This document shows, piece after piece, positions 25,473 through 35,133 of a DNA stretch of 64,000 nt. A model generated the notes under the pieces. The model was not told the DNA's origin. It ran no database searches and saw nothing but the letters and a program-made list of their open reading frames with translations. The translations under genes were made by a program, and so were the position numbers. The first letter of the stretch is position 1, and every line of letters begins with the position of its first letter. This DNA is from Bradyrhizobium sp. ISRA464 (lineage in GTDB: Bacteria; Pseudomonadota; Alphaproteobacteria; Rhizobiales; Xanthobacteraceae): the NCBI RefSeq assembly GCF_029910095.1, contig NZ_CP094526.1:3162001-3226000 (forward strand), read 5' to 3'.

Positions 25473-26255
25473 TTAGCGTTGCGTCAGGAAGCCGACCACG
25501 GCTTCGGTGAAGGCGTGCGACTGCTCGACATTGGAAATGTGCGCGGCGTCGAGCAGCGTCATGCTGGCGTTGGGAATGCCGCTGCGGATCATTTCCGCCG
25601 CCGACACCGGCGTCGCCATGTCCTGCCGTCCCGCGATCACCAAAGTCGGGCTCTTGATCTTCGGCAGCAGCGCGCGCTGGTCGAGCGTGGAGAGCGCCTC
25701 GCAGCAGGCGAGATAGCCCTCGACAGGAGAGGCGAGCAGCATCGCCTTCAGGCGCGCCGTGGTCTCGGGCTCGCGTTCGCGGAAATCCGCGGTCAGCCAG
25801 CCGGCGATCACGGTGTCGGCGACGGCCGCGATGCCGCCTTCCTTCACCGCCTTGATCCGGTTCAGCCAGTTGGTCGGATCCGGGTAATAGCAGGAAGTAT
25901 TGGCAAGGATCAGCTTGTCGAATCGTTCAGGCGCGTTGGCGCCGAGCCATTGCCCGACCATGCCGCCCATCGAGAGCCCGCACCAATGCACCTTCTCGAT
26001 GTTGAGGTCGTCGAGGATCGCCAGCACGTCGCGGCCGAAGCGCTCCATCGAGTAGGGGCCGGGTGGCACGCTCGATTTGCCATGGCCGCGGCGGTCGTAG
26101 CGGATGACGCGGAACATCTGCGTCAGCGCCTTCATCTGCGGCTCCCACATTTGCAGGGTGCAGCCGAGCGAGTTCGACAGCATCAGCGTCGGTCCGCCGT
26201 CGCGGCCGTCGACCTGGACATTGAGCAGGCATCCATCGGCGTCGATCATTGGCAT
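25473..26255 (-). CDS. pcaD: 3-oxoadipate enol-lactonase
   Basis: Hydrolyses 3-oxoadipate enol-lactone to 3-oxoadipate. The 260-residue alpha/beta-hydrolase has the nucleophile Ser in WCGLSMGGMVGQWLG (about 98-111), the acid in VIAGRQDMATP and His in LLDAAHISNVEQ. SNSLGCTLQMWEPQ and RYDRRGHGKSS are typical PcaD segments. Starts MPMIDADG at ATG 26255, 19 bases after the pcaB stop, so pcaB and pcaD are co-transcribed. Confidence 0.93.
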   Translation of the reverse strand: MPMIDADGCLLNVQVDGRDGGPTLMLSNSLGCTLQMWEPQMKALTQMFRVIRYDRRGHGKSSVPPGPYSMERFGRDVLAILDDLNIEKVHWCGLSMGGMVGQWLGANAPERFDKLILANTSCYYPDPTNWLNRIKAVKEGGIAAVADTVIAGWLTADFREREPETTARLKAMLLASPVEGYLACCEALSTLDQRALLPKIKSPTLVIAGRQDMATPVSAAEMIRSGIPNASMTLLDAAHISNVEQSHAFTEAVVGFLTQR

Positions 26256-26274
26256 CGGACAGTACTCCCGGTTC

Positions 26275-27630
26275 TCATGTCTCGTTGAGGGAAGCGAGCA
26301 GGCGGTCGATCAGCGCCTGCGAGGCGCCCTGATAGGCCATCGGCTCGAACAGTCTTGCGATCGCGCCGGCGTCGAGATGCGCGGTGACCCTGGCATCCGC
26401 GCTCAGCACGTCGCGCAGATGCTTCTTTTCGGCGACGGCGCGCTTGCTGGCGGCCTCGATCAGATGATGGGCGTCGCTCTTGCCGATTGTCTCGGCGAGC
26501 GCCATCGCCACCGCTTCCGCCATGATCAGTCCGCCGGTTGCGTCGAGATTGGCGCGCATCCGCGCCACGTCGACCTCGAGCCCCTCGGCGAGATCGACGA
26601 TTGCCGCAAGCGCGCCCGAGGTGACGAGCATCAGGCTTGGCAACGTCGGCCATTCCGCGTGCCACGGGCCGGCGCTGCGCTCGTGGTCCTGCACCTGCGC
26701 GGCAAAGATCGTCGCGGCGAGGTTGGGCGCCATGGTGGCGGCGCCGAGCGCGCTGGCCGCGGCCACCGGGTTTCGCTTGTGCGGCATGGTGGAGGAGCCG
26801 CCGCGCCCGACGCCCGCAGGCTCGAAGGCTTCGGCGACGTCGGTCTGCATCATCAGCGAGACGTCGCGCGCGATCTTGCCGCAGCTGCCTGCTGTTATCG
26901 CAAACACCGAGGCCGCCTCGGCGATGCGGTCGCGATGGGTGTGCCACGGCGCGTCGGGCAGCGGCAGATCCAATTCTTTCGCAAGCTGCTCGGCGACCGC
27001 GAGACCTTTGTCGCCGAGCGCGGCCAGCGTCCCGGCGGCGCCGCCGAATTGCAGTGCCAGGGTTTCCTTGCGCAGGCGTTGCAGCCGCTTGCGGGAGCGG
27101 TGCAGCGCCGCGGCATATTCGGCGAGCTTCAATCCGAACGGCATCGGCAGCGCGTGCTGCAGCCAGGTGCGCGCCACCACCGCGGTGTTGCGATGCGTGA
27201 GCGCCAGCTTGGCAAAGCCTGTGACGGCGCGGTCGAGATCGGCGAGCAGCGCGTCGATCCCGGCGCGCAGCGTCAGCATCGTCGCGGTGTCGATCACGTC
27301 CTGGCTGGTGGCGCCCCAATGCACGTAGCGGGCGGCCTCGACATCGGCCTTGGCGACATTGGCGGTCAATGCCTTGACCAGGGGAATCGCCAGATTGCCC
27401 GATCGCGTCGCGGCTTCCGCCAGCGCGGCCCGGTCGATTGATTCGCTCCGGCAGGCGGCGCCGATCGGCCCCGCGGCCGGCTTGGGAATCACGCCGCGGG
27501 CGGCCTCGGCGCGGGCCAGCGCGGCCTCGAAATCCAGCATGTTCTGCAGGTATGCGGCATCGTCGCATATCGCGCGCATCGCGGCGCTCGACAGCATCGG
27601 CGCAAGCAGGGGAGAGAGGGCTGTGCTCAT
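26275..27630 (-). CDS. pcaB: 3-carboxy-cis,cis-muconate cycloisomerase
   Basis: Cyclises 3-carboxy-cis,cis-muconate to 4-carboxymuconolactone. The 451-residue protein belongs to the fumarase/aspartase superfamily, with YVHWGATSQDVIDTA, RTWLQHALPMPFGLK and the signature GSSTMPHKRNPVAAA. It is distinguished from purB by the latter segment and by its pca neighbours. ATG 27630 is used (MSTALSPLLAPM); an ATG six codons upstream is possible. It is divergent from coxG, 220 bp away. The dioxygenase genes pcaHG that feed this enzyme are not in the window. Confidence 0.93.
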   Translation of the reverse strand: MSTALSPLLAPMLSSAAMRAICDDAAYLQNMLDFEAALARAEAARGVIPKPAAGPIGAACRSESIDRAALAEAATRSGNLAIPLVKALTANVAKADVEAARYVHWGATSQDVIDTATMLTLRAGIDALLADLDRAVTGFAKLALTHRNTAVVARTWLQHALPMPFGLKLAEYAAALHRSRKRLQRLRKETLALQFGGAAGTLAALGDKGLAVAEQLAKELDLPLPDAPWHTHRDRIAEAASVFAITAGSCGKIARDVSLMMQTDVAEAFEPAGVGRGGSSTMPHKRNPVAAASALGAATMAPNLAATIFAAQVQDHERSAGPWHAEWPTLPSLMLVTSGALAAIVDLAEGLEVDVARMRANLDATGGLIMAEAVAMALAETIGKSDAHHLIEAASKRAVAEKKHLRDVLSADARVTAHLDAGAIARLFEPMAYQGASQALIDRLLASLNET

Positions 27631-27850
27631 GCCGTGCGACCTAACCACTCCGGCGCGCCCGTGCCAATGCCCGGCGACGGCTCGCCGGCGTTATCCAACC
27701 AGAGCGCCGATTGCGCGATTTTGTGAATGGCGAGATCGTCTTGCTGCGGTTGCGAATATGCATCGCTCATCCTCCGAAGGTGCCCTTTCCTTTGTCCGCC
27801 GGCTGCTTTACTTGGAAAGACAGAGGTTCTAGCGACGAGGAGGTCCCCCC

Positions 27851-28297
27851 ATGGCCATGACGATGACCGGCGAAGTCCAGCTTGCGGCGCCGCGCCAGGC
27901 CGTGTGGGACAAGCTCAACGATCCCGAGGTGCTGAAGGCCTGCATCCCCGGCTGCGAGGAGCTCGAGAAGACCGACGAGCACGGCTTCCGCGCCACCGCC
28001 AAGATGAAGGTCGGACCGGTCTCTGCCCGCTTCAAGGGCAAGGTCACGTTGAGCGATCTCGACCCGCCCAACGGCTACAAGATCACGGGCGAGGGCGAGG
28101 GCGGCGTGGCCGGATTCGCCAAGGGCGGCGCCACCGTTGCGCTGGCGGAAAAGGATGGCGGCACGCTGCTCAGCTACAACGTCGAGGCACAGATCGGCGG
28201 CAAGCTCGCCCAGCTCGGCCAACGCCTGATCAACGGCGCCGCCAAGAAACTCGCTGACGAATTCTTTGCCAATTTTGCCAAGGCGGTGCAGGGTTAG
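27851..28297 (+). CDS. coxG: CO dehydrogenase accessory protein CoxG (SRPBCC family)
   Basis: A 148-residue SRPBCC-fold protein. MTMTGEVQLAAPRQAVWDKLNDPEVLKACIPGCEEL and ITGEGEGGVAGFAKGGATV are the CoxG pattern; in Oligotropha CoxG helps anchor CO dehydrogenase at the membrane. AGGAGG lies upstream of the ATG. It begins the cox-like cluster, separated from coxS by 255 bp holding a family B repeat. Confidence 0.9.
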   Translation: MAMTMTGEVQLAAPRQAVWDKLNDPEVLKACIPGCEELEKTDEHGFRATAKMKVGPVSARFKGKVTLSDLDPPNGYKITGEGEGGVAGFAKGGATVALAEKDGGTLLSYNVEAQIGGKLAQLGQRLINGAAKKLADEFFANFAKAVQG

Positions 28298-28400
28298 AGC
28301 GTTTTCGAGCGAAGTGGACACCGGTTCGCGTCAAGAAAACGCGTCAAAACTAGAATCTTGAGGCTTGGTTCTGGTAAGACCAGAACCAAGCCTCAAGCCC
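28296..28400. repeat. Intergenic repeat, family B copy 3
   Basis: Core GAGCGTTTTCGAGCGAAGTGG at the left, CAAGAAAACGCGTCAAAAC in the middle, and a strong terminal hairpin GAGGCTTGGTTCTGG / CCAGAACCAAGCCTC. It overlaps the last bases of coxG and lies between coxG and coxS. Confidence 0.8.
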
Positions 28401-28552
28401 TGCCGCCAGGCTGGATCACACCGGTCCGGCCATGCCCTGGATGAGTGGCTCGAAAGGTTGCTCATTGGGGGGCCCGCCCATATTATGCCGTCTGGAATGA
28501 TTTAAAACCGCCTGTTCTGCCGATATGCGGCAGTGCAGATAAGAGAGTGCTG

Positions 28553-29038
<486 letters not shown>

Positions 29039-29085
29039 AGCATGATCCGGAAAAGTGTGAAGCGGTTTTCCGAAAAGATCATGCT
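29039..29085. repeat. Palindromic repeat, family C copy 2, at the coxS-coxM junction
   Basis: Arms AGCATGATC / GATCATGCT with the inner pair CGGAAAA / TTTTCCG. It begins at the base after the coxS stop codon and takes up most of the 83-bp gap to coxM, where coxL would be expected. Confidence 0.85.
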
Positions 29086-29121
29086 CCAGTAAATATCGCG
29101 ACAAGCGATCAGGACATTCCA

Positions 29122-29928
29122 ATGTACGAATTCAAATATCATCGTCCCGGGACCGTGCGGCAGGCCGCCAACCTCCTGGTGAAGAACGAGGACGCCAAGC
29201 TGATCGCCGGCGGTCACACGCTGGTGCCGGTCATGAAGCAGCGGCTCGCAAGCCCGCCGCATCTGGTCGACCTCTCCCACATCGAAGGCCTCGACACGAT
29301 CGAGATGAAGGGCCGCTCGCTGGTGATCGGCGCCACCGCCAAGCATGACGATGTCGCGAACTCCCCGATCGTCGGTGAGGCGATCCCGGCACTCGCCGAG
29401 CTTGCCGGCATGATCGGCGATCCGGCCGTGCGTCACCGCGGCACCATCGGCGGCTCGCTCGCCAACAACGATCCGACCGCCGACTATCCGGCCGCGGTGC
29501 TGGCGCTGGGCGCGACCATCGTCACCAACAAGCGCCGCTTGAAGGCCGAGGAGTTTTTCCAGGGCCTGTTCTCGACCGCGCTCGAGCCGGACGAGATCAT
29601 CACCAGGGTGATGTTCCCGCTGCCGAAGAAGGCGGCCTATGTGAAATTCCGCAACCAGGCGTCGCGCTACGCGTTGGTAGGTGTGTTCGTGGCCAAGCGT
29701 CCGTCGGACGTGCGCGTCGCGGTGACCGGTGCGGGCTCGGACGGCGTGTTCCGTGTCACCTCGTTCGAGGAAGCTCTGAAGAAGCGCTTCTCGCACAAGG
29801 TGCTCGACGGCATGACCGTTCCGGCCGAAGGGCTGAACAGCGACTTGCACGGCAGCGCGGAATACCGCGCACATTTGATCGGCGTCCTGGCACGCAGGGC
29901 CGTGGAAGCCGCGACCGCCAAGGGCTAA
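29122..29928 (+). CDS. coxM: CO dehydrogenase-type medium subunit, FAD-binding
   Basis: A 268-residue FAD subunit. The two FAD signatures are [15 protein letters not shown] at about 30-44 and [19 protein letters not shown] at about 108-126, both well preserved, and the C-terminal CODH_FAD domain follows. CAGGA lies before ATG 29122. Because coxS and coxM are present without coxL, the heterotrimer would need a catalytic subunit encoded elsewhere. Confidence 0.92.
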   Translation: MYEFKYHRPGTVRQAANLLVKNEDAKLIAGGHTLVPVMKQRLASPPHLVDLSHIEGLDTIEMKGRSLVIGATAKHDDVANSPIVGEAIPALAELAGMIGDPAVRHRGTIGGSLANNDPTADYPAAVLALGATIVTNKRRLKAEEFFQGLFSTALEPDEIITRVMFPLPKKAAYVKFRNQASRYALVGVFVAKRPSDVRVAVTGAGSDGVFRVTSFEEALKKRFSHKVLDGMTVPAEGLNSDLHGSAEYRAHLIGVLARRAVEAATAKG

Positions 29929-29976
29929 ATACCAAGGCGTGATTTTGCTAACCCCTGCTTCAAGATTGGCTGTTCC

Positions 29977-30885
29977 ATGAGTGCATCGGCGTTACCCACT
30001 TCCGTCGATGCGCTCGTGGAGCTCTTGACCTCGCGCGGCTATCTTGCCGAGCGGTCGCTGGCGACGGTGACCTATCTTGCGCTGCGCATGGGCCGGCCGC
30101 TGTTTCTCGAGGGCGAGGCCGGTGTCGGCAAGACCGAGATCGCCAAGGTGCTGTCGGCCGCGCTTGGGCGCAAGCTGATCCGCCTGCAATGCTATGAAGG
30201 CCTCGACGTTGCCTCCGCCGTCTATGAGTGGAGCAGCGCGGCGCAGATGATCGCGATCCGCCTTGCGGAAGCCTCCGGCGATACCGATCGCGACCAGCTC
30301 GCAAGCGACATCTTCGCCGAGCGCTTCCTGATCAAGCGGCCGCTGCTGCAGGCGCTCGAGCCCGATGTCGCCGGTCCCCCGGTGCTCTTGATCGACGAGC
30401 TCGACCGCGCCGACGAGGCGTTCGAGGCGTATCTGTTGGAAATCCTCAGCGACTTCCAGGTCACCATCCCCGAGCTCGGCACCGTGAGGGCGCCGGCGCC
30501 GCCGATCGTGATCATCACCTCGAACCGCACACGCGAGATCCACGACGCGCTGAAGCGCCGCTGCCTCTATCACTGGGTGGATTATCCCTCCGCCGAGCGC
30601 GAGCTCGCGATCGTCAAGTCGCGGGTGCCGAACATCTCGGCGAAGCTGTCGCAGCAGGTCGTCCGCTTCGTGCAGGCGCTGCGCAACCAGGATTTCTACA
30701 AGTCGCCGGGCGTGGCCGAGACCATCGACTGGGCGACCGCGCTGTCCGAGCTCGACGCGCGCTCGCTGACGCCGCAGGTGGTCGGCGACACGCTGGGCGC
30801 GCTGCTCAAGTACCAGGACGATATCGCGCGCATGCAGGGCGATGCGCTGCAGAAGACATTAAAGGACGCGACGAGCGAGATCTAG
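29977..30885 (+). CDS. coxD: MoxR-type AAA ATPase, CoxD-like
   Basis: A 302-residue AAA+ ATPase of the MoxR group. Walker A is GEAGVGKT at 46-53, Walker B LLIDELD at about 137-143, sensor 1 IITSNRTREIHDALKRR. In Oligotropha CoxD works with CoxE on maturation of the CuSMoO2 site of CO dehydrogenase. Here it is followed by the VWA protein CoxE, as in known cox clusters, after a family D repeat. Confidence 0.9.
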   Translation: MSASALPTSVDALVELLTSRGYLAERSLATVTYLALRMGRPLFLEGEAGVGKTEIAKVLSAALGRKLIRLQCYEGLDVASAVYEWSSAAQMIAIRLAEASGDTDRDQLASDIFAERFLIKRPLLQALEPDVAGPPVLLIDELDRADEAFEAYLLEILSDFQVTIPELGTVRAPAPPIVIITSNRTREIHDALKRRCLYHWVDYPSAERELAIVKSRVPNISAKLSQQVVRFVQALRNQDFYKSPGVAETIDWATALSELDARSLTPQVVGDTLGALLKYQDDIARMQGDALQKTLKDATSEI

Positions 30886-30908
30886 CTCGCGCGTTGTATG
30901 TTGCGTCC

Positions 30909-31001
30909 GTCATTCCGGGGCGATGCGTCAGCATCGAACCCGGAATCTGGAGATTGCGGCGCGAGATTCCGGGTTCACGCGTCGCGTGCCCCGGAATGAC
31001 G
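30909..31001. repeat. Palindromic intergenic repeat, family D copy 1
   Basis: GTCATTCCGGGGC at the left pairs with GCCCCGGAATGAC at the right; inner pair GAACCCGGAATCT / AGATTCCGGGTTC in opposite arms. A second copy lies at 40686-40786. It fills the gap between coxD and coxE. Confidence 0.85.
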
Positions 31002-31012
31002 AGGTAAGAACG

Positions 31013-32215
31013 ATGGCGATCAATCACCTTGCGCCTCCGACGGGTCACATGGCCGACAACGTCATCGGCTTTGCCCGTGCGCTGCGGGCGGCCGGACTTC
31101 CCGTCGGTCCGGGCTCGGTGATCGACGCGCTGAATGCGCTGCAGCTGATCGAGGTCGGCAACCGCGCCGATTTCTACGCCACCCTGGAAGCGATCTTCGT
31201 CAAGCGCCACGAGCACGCGCTGATCTTCCGCCAGGCCTTTGAGCTGTTCTTCCGCGCCGCGGAGGAATGGAAGAGCATGCTCGATTCGGTGCCGCTGCCC
31301 GATCACGCCAAGAAGAAGCCGCCGCCGGCCTCGCGCCGCGTCCAGGAGGCGATGTCGCAGCCGGCAAGCCGCGAGGAGCGGCCGCAGGCCCAGGAGCAGG
31401 AGCTGAAGCTCTCGGTCTCCGACAAGGAGGCGCTGCAGAAGAAGGATTTCGCGCAGATGACGGCGGCTGAAATCGCCGAGGTCACGCGCGAGATCGCGCT
31501 GATGCGGCTGCCGCAGGCCGAGCTCGTGACCCGCCGCTACCAGCCGGACGCGCGGGGACTGCGGCTCGACATGCGCCGCACGGTGCGCAACTCGCTGCGC
31601 ACCGGCGGCGAGATCATCGACCTCCGCAAGCTCGGCCGGATCGAGAAGCCGGCGCCGATCGTGGCGCTGCTCGATATCTCCGGCTCGATGAGCGAATACA
31701 CCCGCCTGTTCCTGCACTTCCTCCATGCGATTACCGATGCCCGCAAGCGCGTCTCGGTGTTCCTGTTCGGCACCCGCCTCACCAATGTGACGCGGGCGTT
31801 GCGGCAGCGCGATCCGGATGAGGCGCTGGCGAGCTGCTCGTCCTCGGTGGAGGATTGGGCCGGGGGAACGCGGATCGCGACCTCGCTGCACAGCTTCAAC
31901 CAGCTCTGGGCCCGCCGCGTGCTCGGGCAGGGGGCGATCGTACTCCTTATATCCGATGGACTAGAACGGGAGGCCGATGCCAAACTGGCCTTCGAGATGG
32001 ACCGATTGCACCGTTCCTGCCGCCGCCTGATCTGGCTCAACCCGCTGTTGCGCTATTCCGGCTTCGAGGCCAAGGCGCAGGGCATCAAAATGATGTTGCC
32101 CCACGTTGACGAATTCCGCCCGGTGCATAACTTGACGTCCATCAAGGGGCTGATCGAGGCGCTGTCATCCCCGCCGCCGGCGCATCATCGCAGCCTGATC
32201 CGCTCCGTAGCCTGA
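31013..32215 (+). CDS. coxE: VWA domain protein CoxE
   Basis: A 400-residue protein of the CoxE-type VWA family. The MIDAS metal site is DISGSMS at 221-227, followed by SVFLFGTRLTNVTRAL and WAGGTRIATSL. The N-terminal part (20-90) is helical and a charged stretch lies at 98-140. GAGGTAAG lies just before ATG 31013; the longer frame runs through the family D repeat and is rejected. With CoxD it should form a chaperone-like pair acting on the molybdenum enzyme. Confidence 0.92.
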   Translation: MAINHLAPPTGHMADNVIGFARALRAAGLPVGPGSVIDALNALQLIEVGNRADFYATLEAIFVKRHEHALIFRQAFELFFRAAEEWKSMLDSVPLPDHAKKKPPPASRRVQEAMSQPASREERPQAQEQELKLSVSDKEALQKKDFAQMTAAEIAEVTREIALMRLPQAELVTRRYQPDARGLRLDMRRTVRNSLRTGGEIIDLRKLGRIEKPAPIVALLDISGSMSEYTRLFLHFLHAITDARKRVSVFLFGTRLTNVTRALRQRDPDEALASCSSSVEDWAGGTRIATSLHSFNQLWARRVLGQGAIVLLISDGLEREADAKLAFEMDRLHRSCRRLIWLNPLLRYSGFEAKAQGIKMMLPHVDEFRPVHNLTSIKGLIEALSSPPPAHHRSLIRSVA

Positions 32216-32217
32216 GA

Positions 32218-32264
32218 GGCATGATCCGAAAAAGTGGAAGCCGGTTTTTCGAATAGATCATGCC
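32218..32264. repeat. Palindromic repeat, family C copy 3
   Basis: Arms GGCATGATC / GATCATGCC with inner CGAAAAA / TTTTTCG. It starts two bases after the coxE stop and ends shortly before the ribosome-binding site of the next gene. Confidence 0.85.
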
Positions 32265-32281
32265 CAAAAGAGGAGGCGCAC

Positions 32282-32605
32282 ATGCTCAACCGCGACGAAG
32301 ACATTCTTCAGGCTGCCGAGGCCTGGCAGAAGCAGGGCCACGGCGTGGCGCTCGCCACCGTGGTCGACACCTGGGGCTCGGCGCCGCGTCCGGCCGGCTC
32401 GAGCCTCGTCATCAATGACGAGGGCACGTTCTTAGGGTCAGTGTCCGGCGGCTGTGTCGAGGGCGCTGTTGTCACCGAGGCGCTCGACGTGATTTCGAGC
32501 GGCCAGCCCAAGATGCTGGAATTCGGCGTCGCCGATGAAACGGCCTGGAATGTGGGACTGTCCTGCGGCGGCACCATCCGCGTCTTCGTCGAGAAGGTCG
32601 GCTAG
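32282..32605 (+). CDS. XdhC/CoxI family protein, N-terminal half as a separate polypeptide
   Basis: A 107-residue protein covering only the XdhC/CoxI N-terminal domain: LATVVDTWGSAPRPAGSSLVI, SVSGGCVEGAVV and GLSCGGTIRVFVE, the last with the conserved Cys near the C-terminus. GAGGAGG precedes the ATG. The family usually carries this part fused to the Rossmann half, which here follows as its own gene two bases later. The pair probably binds the molybdenum cofactor and delivers it to the CODH-like enzyme. Confidence 0.88.
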   Translation: MLNRDEDILQAAEAWQKQGHGVALATVVDTWGSAPRPAGSSLVINDEGTFLGSVSGGCVEGAVVTEALDVISSGQPKMLEFGVADETAWNVGLSCGGTIRVFVEKVG

Positions 32606-32607
32606 CC

Positions 32608-33309
32608 GTGAAACTGGAAACGCTGAAAGAGCTCAACGCCGAGCGCGCCGCGCGCCGCCCGGTTATCATCATCACCGACACGTCGAATGGCGAGCAGCGC
32701 CTGGTGAAGGCCAAGGACATCGCCGCCGATCCGCTCCGCGCCGAGCTTTCCAAGCAATTGCGGATGGGCAAGAGCGGCAATGTCGAGGTCGCCGGCAAGA
32801 AGCTGTTCCTCAACGTCTACGCGCCGACCGCCAAGCTCGTGATCGTCGGCGCGGTCCATATCAGCCAGGCGCTGGCGCCGCTGGCGCGCTCGCTGGACTA
32901 TGATGTCACGGTGGTCGATCCGCGCACTGCCTTTGCCAGCCCCGAGCGCTTCCCCGACGTGCCGCTCGTGGCGGAATGGCCCGATGTCGCGCTGCCGCCG
33001 CTCAACATCGATCCCTACACCGCCTTCGTCGCGGTGACCCACGATCCGAAGATCGACGATCCGGCGCTGATGCACGCCTTCGATCGCGGCTGCTTCTATA
33101 TCGGTGCGCTCGGCTCGCGGAAGACTCATGCCAAGCGCGCCGAGCGGCTGCGCGCGCAGGGCGCGAAAGACAGCGACATCGCGCGCATCCACGCGCCGAT
33201 CGGGCTCGACATCGGCGCGGTGTCGCCGGCGGAGATCGCGGTCGCCATCATGGCCGAGATCACCGCGCAGTTGCGCCTGCCTCCCAAAGAAAAAGAAGAA
33301 GCGGCATGA
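32608..33309 (+). CDS. XdhC/CoxF family protein, Rossmann half as a separate polypeptide
   Basis: A 233-residue protein starting at GTG, two bases after the previous stop. KLVIVGAVHISQALAPLARSLDYDVTVVDPR is the nucleotide-binding XdhC_C segment (GxxHxxxxL type), followed by VAVTHDPKIDDPAL and YIGALGSRKTHAKR. IGLDIGAVSPAEIAVAIMAEI is the common C-terminus. It overlaps the next gene by ATGA, so the three form one translational unit. Confidence 0.9.
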   Translation: MKLETLKELNAERAARRPVIIITDTSNGEQRLVKAKDIAADPLRAELSKQLRMGKSGNVEVAGKKLFLNVYAPTAKLVIVGAVHISQALAPLARSLDYDVTVVDPRTAFASPERFPDVPLVAEWPDVALPPLNIDPYTAFVAVTHDPKIDDPALMHAFDRGCFYIGALGSRKTHAKRAERLRAQGAKDSDIARIHAPIGLDIGAVSPAEIAVAIMAEITAQLRLPPKEKEEAA

Positions 33310-34910
33310 AGTTCGGTCCCGCCAGTCCGGCCGACGCGATTGGCGGCGTCACCGTGCACACGCTCCGCCAGGGCTCGCTGGTGCTCAAGAAGGGCACGAC
33401 GATCGGCCCAGCGGAAGTCGAGGCCCTCAACAAGGCCGGCGTCAACGAGATCGTCGTGGTGCGGCTGGAGGAGGGCGACGTCTCCGAGGACGTCGCGGCT
33501 GCCAGCATCGCACAGGCAGTGGCGGGCGACGGCGTCAATGTTGAGCGCGCCTTCACCGGCCGCGCCAATCTGTTCGCCGCGCGCCCCGGTGTGCTCGTGG
33601 TCGATCGCGCCGCGGTCGACCGCATCAATGGCGTCGACGAGGCCATCACCTTCGCCACGCTCGCAGCCTTCAAGCCGGTGGTCGAAGGCGAGATGATCGC
33701 GACTGTCAAGCTGATCCCGTTCGGCGTCGAAGCCAGGCTGCGCGATGCGGCGGTTGCGGTGGCAGGCAAGGATACGCTGCGGATCGCGCCTTACGTGATC
33801 AAGAAGGTCGGCGTGGTCTCGACGATGCTGCCGGGCCTCGTGCCCAAGGTGATCGACAAGACGCTGCGCGTCACCGCGGAGCGGCTGGCGCCGGCCGGCG
33901 CTGCCATCATCGCCGAGCGGCGCATTCCGCATGATGAGGCGGCGCTTGCGGCCGCGATCAAGGAATTGCTCGGCTTGGGCGCCGAGCTCGTTATCGTGTT
34001 CGGCGCGTCTGCGATCGCCGACCGGCGCGACGTGATCCCGGCCGCGATCACCGAGATCGGCGGTGCGGTCGAGCATTTCGGCATGCCGGTCGATCCCGGC
34101 AATCTGCTTCTGATCGGCAGCGCCGGCGGCGTGCCGGTGCTGGGCGCGCCGGGCTGCGCGCGCTCGCCGGTCGAGAACGGCTTTGACTGGGTGCTGATGC
34201 GGCTGCTCGCCGGCATCAAGGTGACGCGCGCCGATCTCACCGGCATGGGCGTCGGCGGCCTCCTGATGGAGATCGTGACGCGGCCGCAGCCGCGCACCGT
34301 TCCGGACACCGAAGGCAACCGCAACGTCGCGGCGATCGTGCTCGCGGCGGGACGTTCGACCCGAATGGGCGGGCCCAACAAGCTGCTCGCCGAACTCGAC
34401 GGCAAGAAGCTCGTGCGCATCGTCGCCGAGCAGGCGCTGGCCTCGAAGGCGTCGGAGGTGATCGTCGTCACCGGGCATCAGGCCGAATTGGTCGAGCAGG
34501 GGCTTGATGGCCTCAAGGTGAAATTCGTCCGCAATCCGGATTTCGCTGGCGGCCTCGCGAGTTCTGTGAAATCAGGCATCGCGGCGGTATCCGACAACGC
34601 CGACGGCGCCATCGTCTGCCTCGGCGACATGCCGTTGATCTCTGCGCAATTGATCGACCGCCTGATCGAGACCTTCGCGCCGGACCGCGGCCACCTGATC
34701 GCGGTGCCGGTCGCCGAAGGCCGTCGCGGCAATCCGGTGCTGTGGTCGCGGCGCTTCTTCAAGGAGCTGATGACGCTGGACGGCGACATCGGCGCCCGCC
34801 ATCTGATCGCCAAGCACGCCGAAGCGGTCGCCGAAGTGCCGGTCGAAGGCGAGAGTGCCTTCCTCGACATCGATACTCCCCAAGCGCTGGAAGCGGCACG
34901 GCGCGGGTAG
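33306..34910 (+). CDS. Molybdopterin-binding / MobA-like nucleotidyltransferase fusion
   Basis: A 534-residue fusion. Residues 1-335 form a molybdopterin-binding MoeA/MogA-like part: DAIGGVTVHTLRQGSLVLKKG, a middle with GVVSTMLPGLVPKVIDKTL, and GVPVLGAPGCARSPVENGFD. Residues about 338-534 form an NTP transferase (MobA/MocA-like) with IVLAAGRSTRMGGPNKLL, the acidic GDMPLI site and GNPVLWSRRFF. The likely role is nucleotide addition to the molybdenum cofactor (MCD formation) for the CODH-like enzyme. It ends the cox-like operon and overlaps the XdhC half by 4 bases. Confidence 0.87.
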   Translation: MKFGPASPADAIGGVTVHTLRQGSLVLKKGTTIGPAEVEALNKAGVNEIVVVRLEEGDVSEDVAAASIAQAVAGDGVNVERAFTGRANLFAARPGVLVVDRAAVDRINGVDEAITFATLAAFKPVVEGEMIATVKLIPFGVEARLRDAAVAVAGKDTLRIAPYVIKKVGVVSTMLPGLVPKVIDKTLRVTAERLAPAGAAIIAERRIPHDEAALAAAIKELLGLGAELVIVFGASAIADRRDVIPAAITEIGGAVEHFGMPVDPGNLLLIGSAGGVPVLGAPGCARSPVENGFDWVLMRLLAGIKVTRADLTGMGVGGLLMEIVTRPQPRTVPDTEGNRNVAAIVLAAGRSTRMGGPNKLLAELDGKKLVRIVAEQALASKASEVIVVTGHQAELVEQGLDGLKVKFVRNPDFAGGLASSVKSGIAAVSDNADGAIVCLGDMPLISAQLIDRLIETFAPDRGHLIAVPVAEGRRGNPVLWSRRFFKELMTLDGDIGARHLIAKHAEAVAEVPVEGESAFLDIDTPQALEAARRG

Positions 34911-34950
34911 GAGCGCCTGAGAAATCGTCTCGTCCTCCTGAACTGTCAGA

Positions 34951-35050
34951 CCTCATCCTGAGGGGCCGCGCAGCGGCGTCTCGAAGGATGAATGGCACCA
35001 GCCGGGCCTCATGGTTCGAGACGGCGCTTCGCGCCTCCTCACCATGAGGG
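34951..35050. repeat. Palindromic intergenic repeat, family E copy 2
   Basis: CCTCATCCTGAGGGGCCGCG, GCGTCTCGAAGGATGA, GGCCTCATGGTTCGAGAC and CGCCTCCTCACCATGAGGGG in the same order as at 10562-10688. It separates the cox-like operon from the DUF4189 gene. Confidence 0.85.
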
Positions 35051-35133
35051 GCAAATGATTGTCATCCGCTCCCATTCACCATCTGGAAACGACCCCCGAA
35101 TACAGTCGCCGCGGAGCTTGGGGGATTTCCGTC

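Noticed and set aside
30923..31012. Longer N-terminus for CoxE
   Set aside because: The added residues are encoded by the family D repeat and lack a ribosome-binding site; ATG 31013 has GAGGTAAG.
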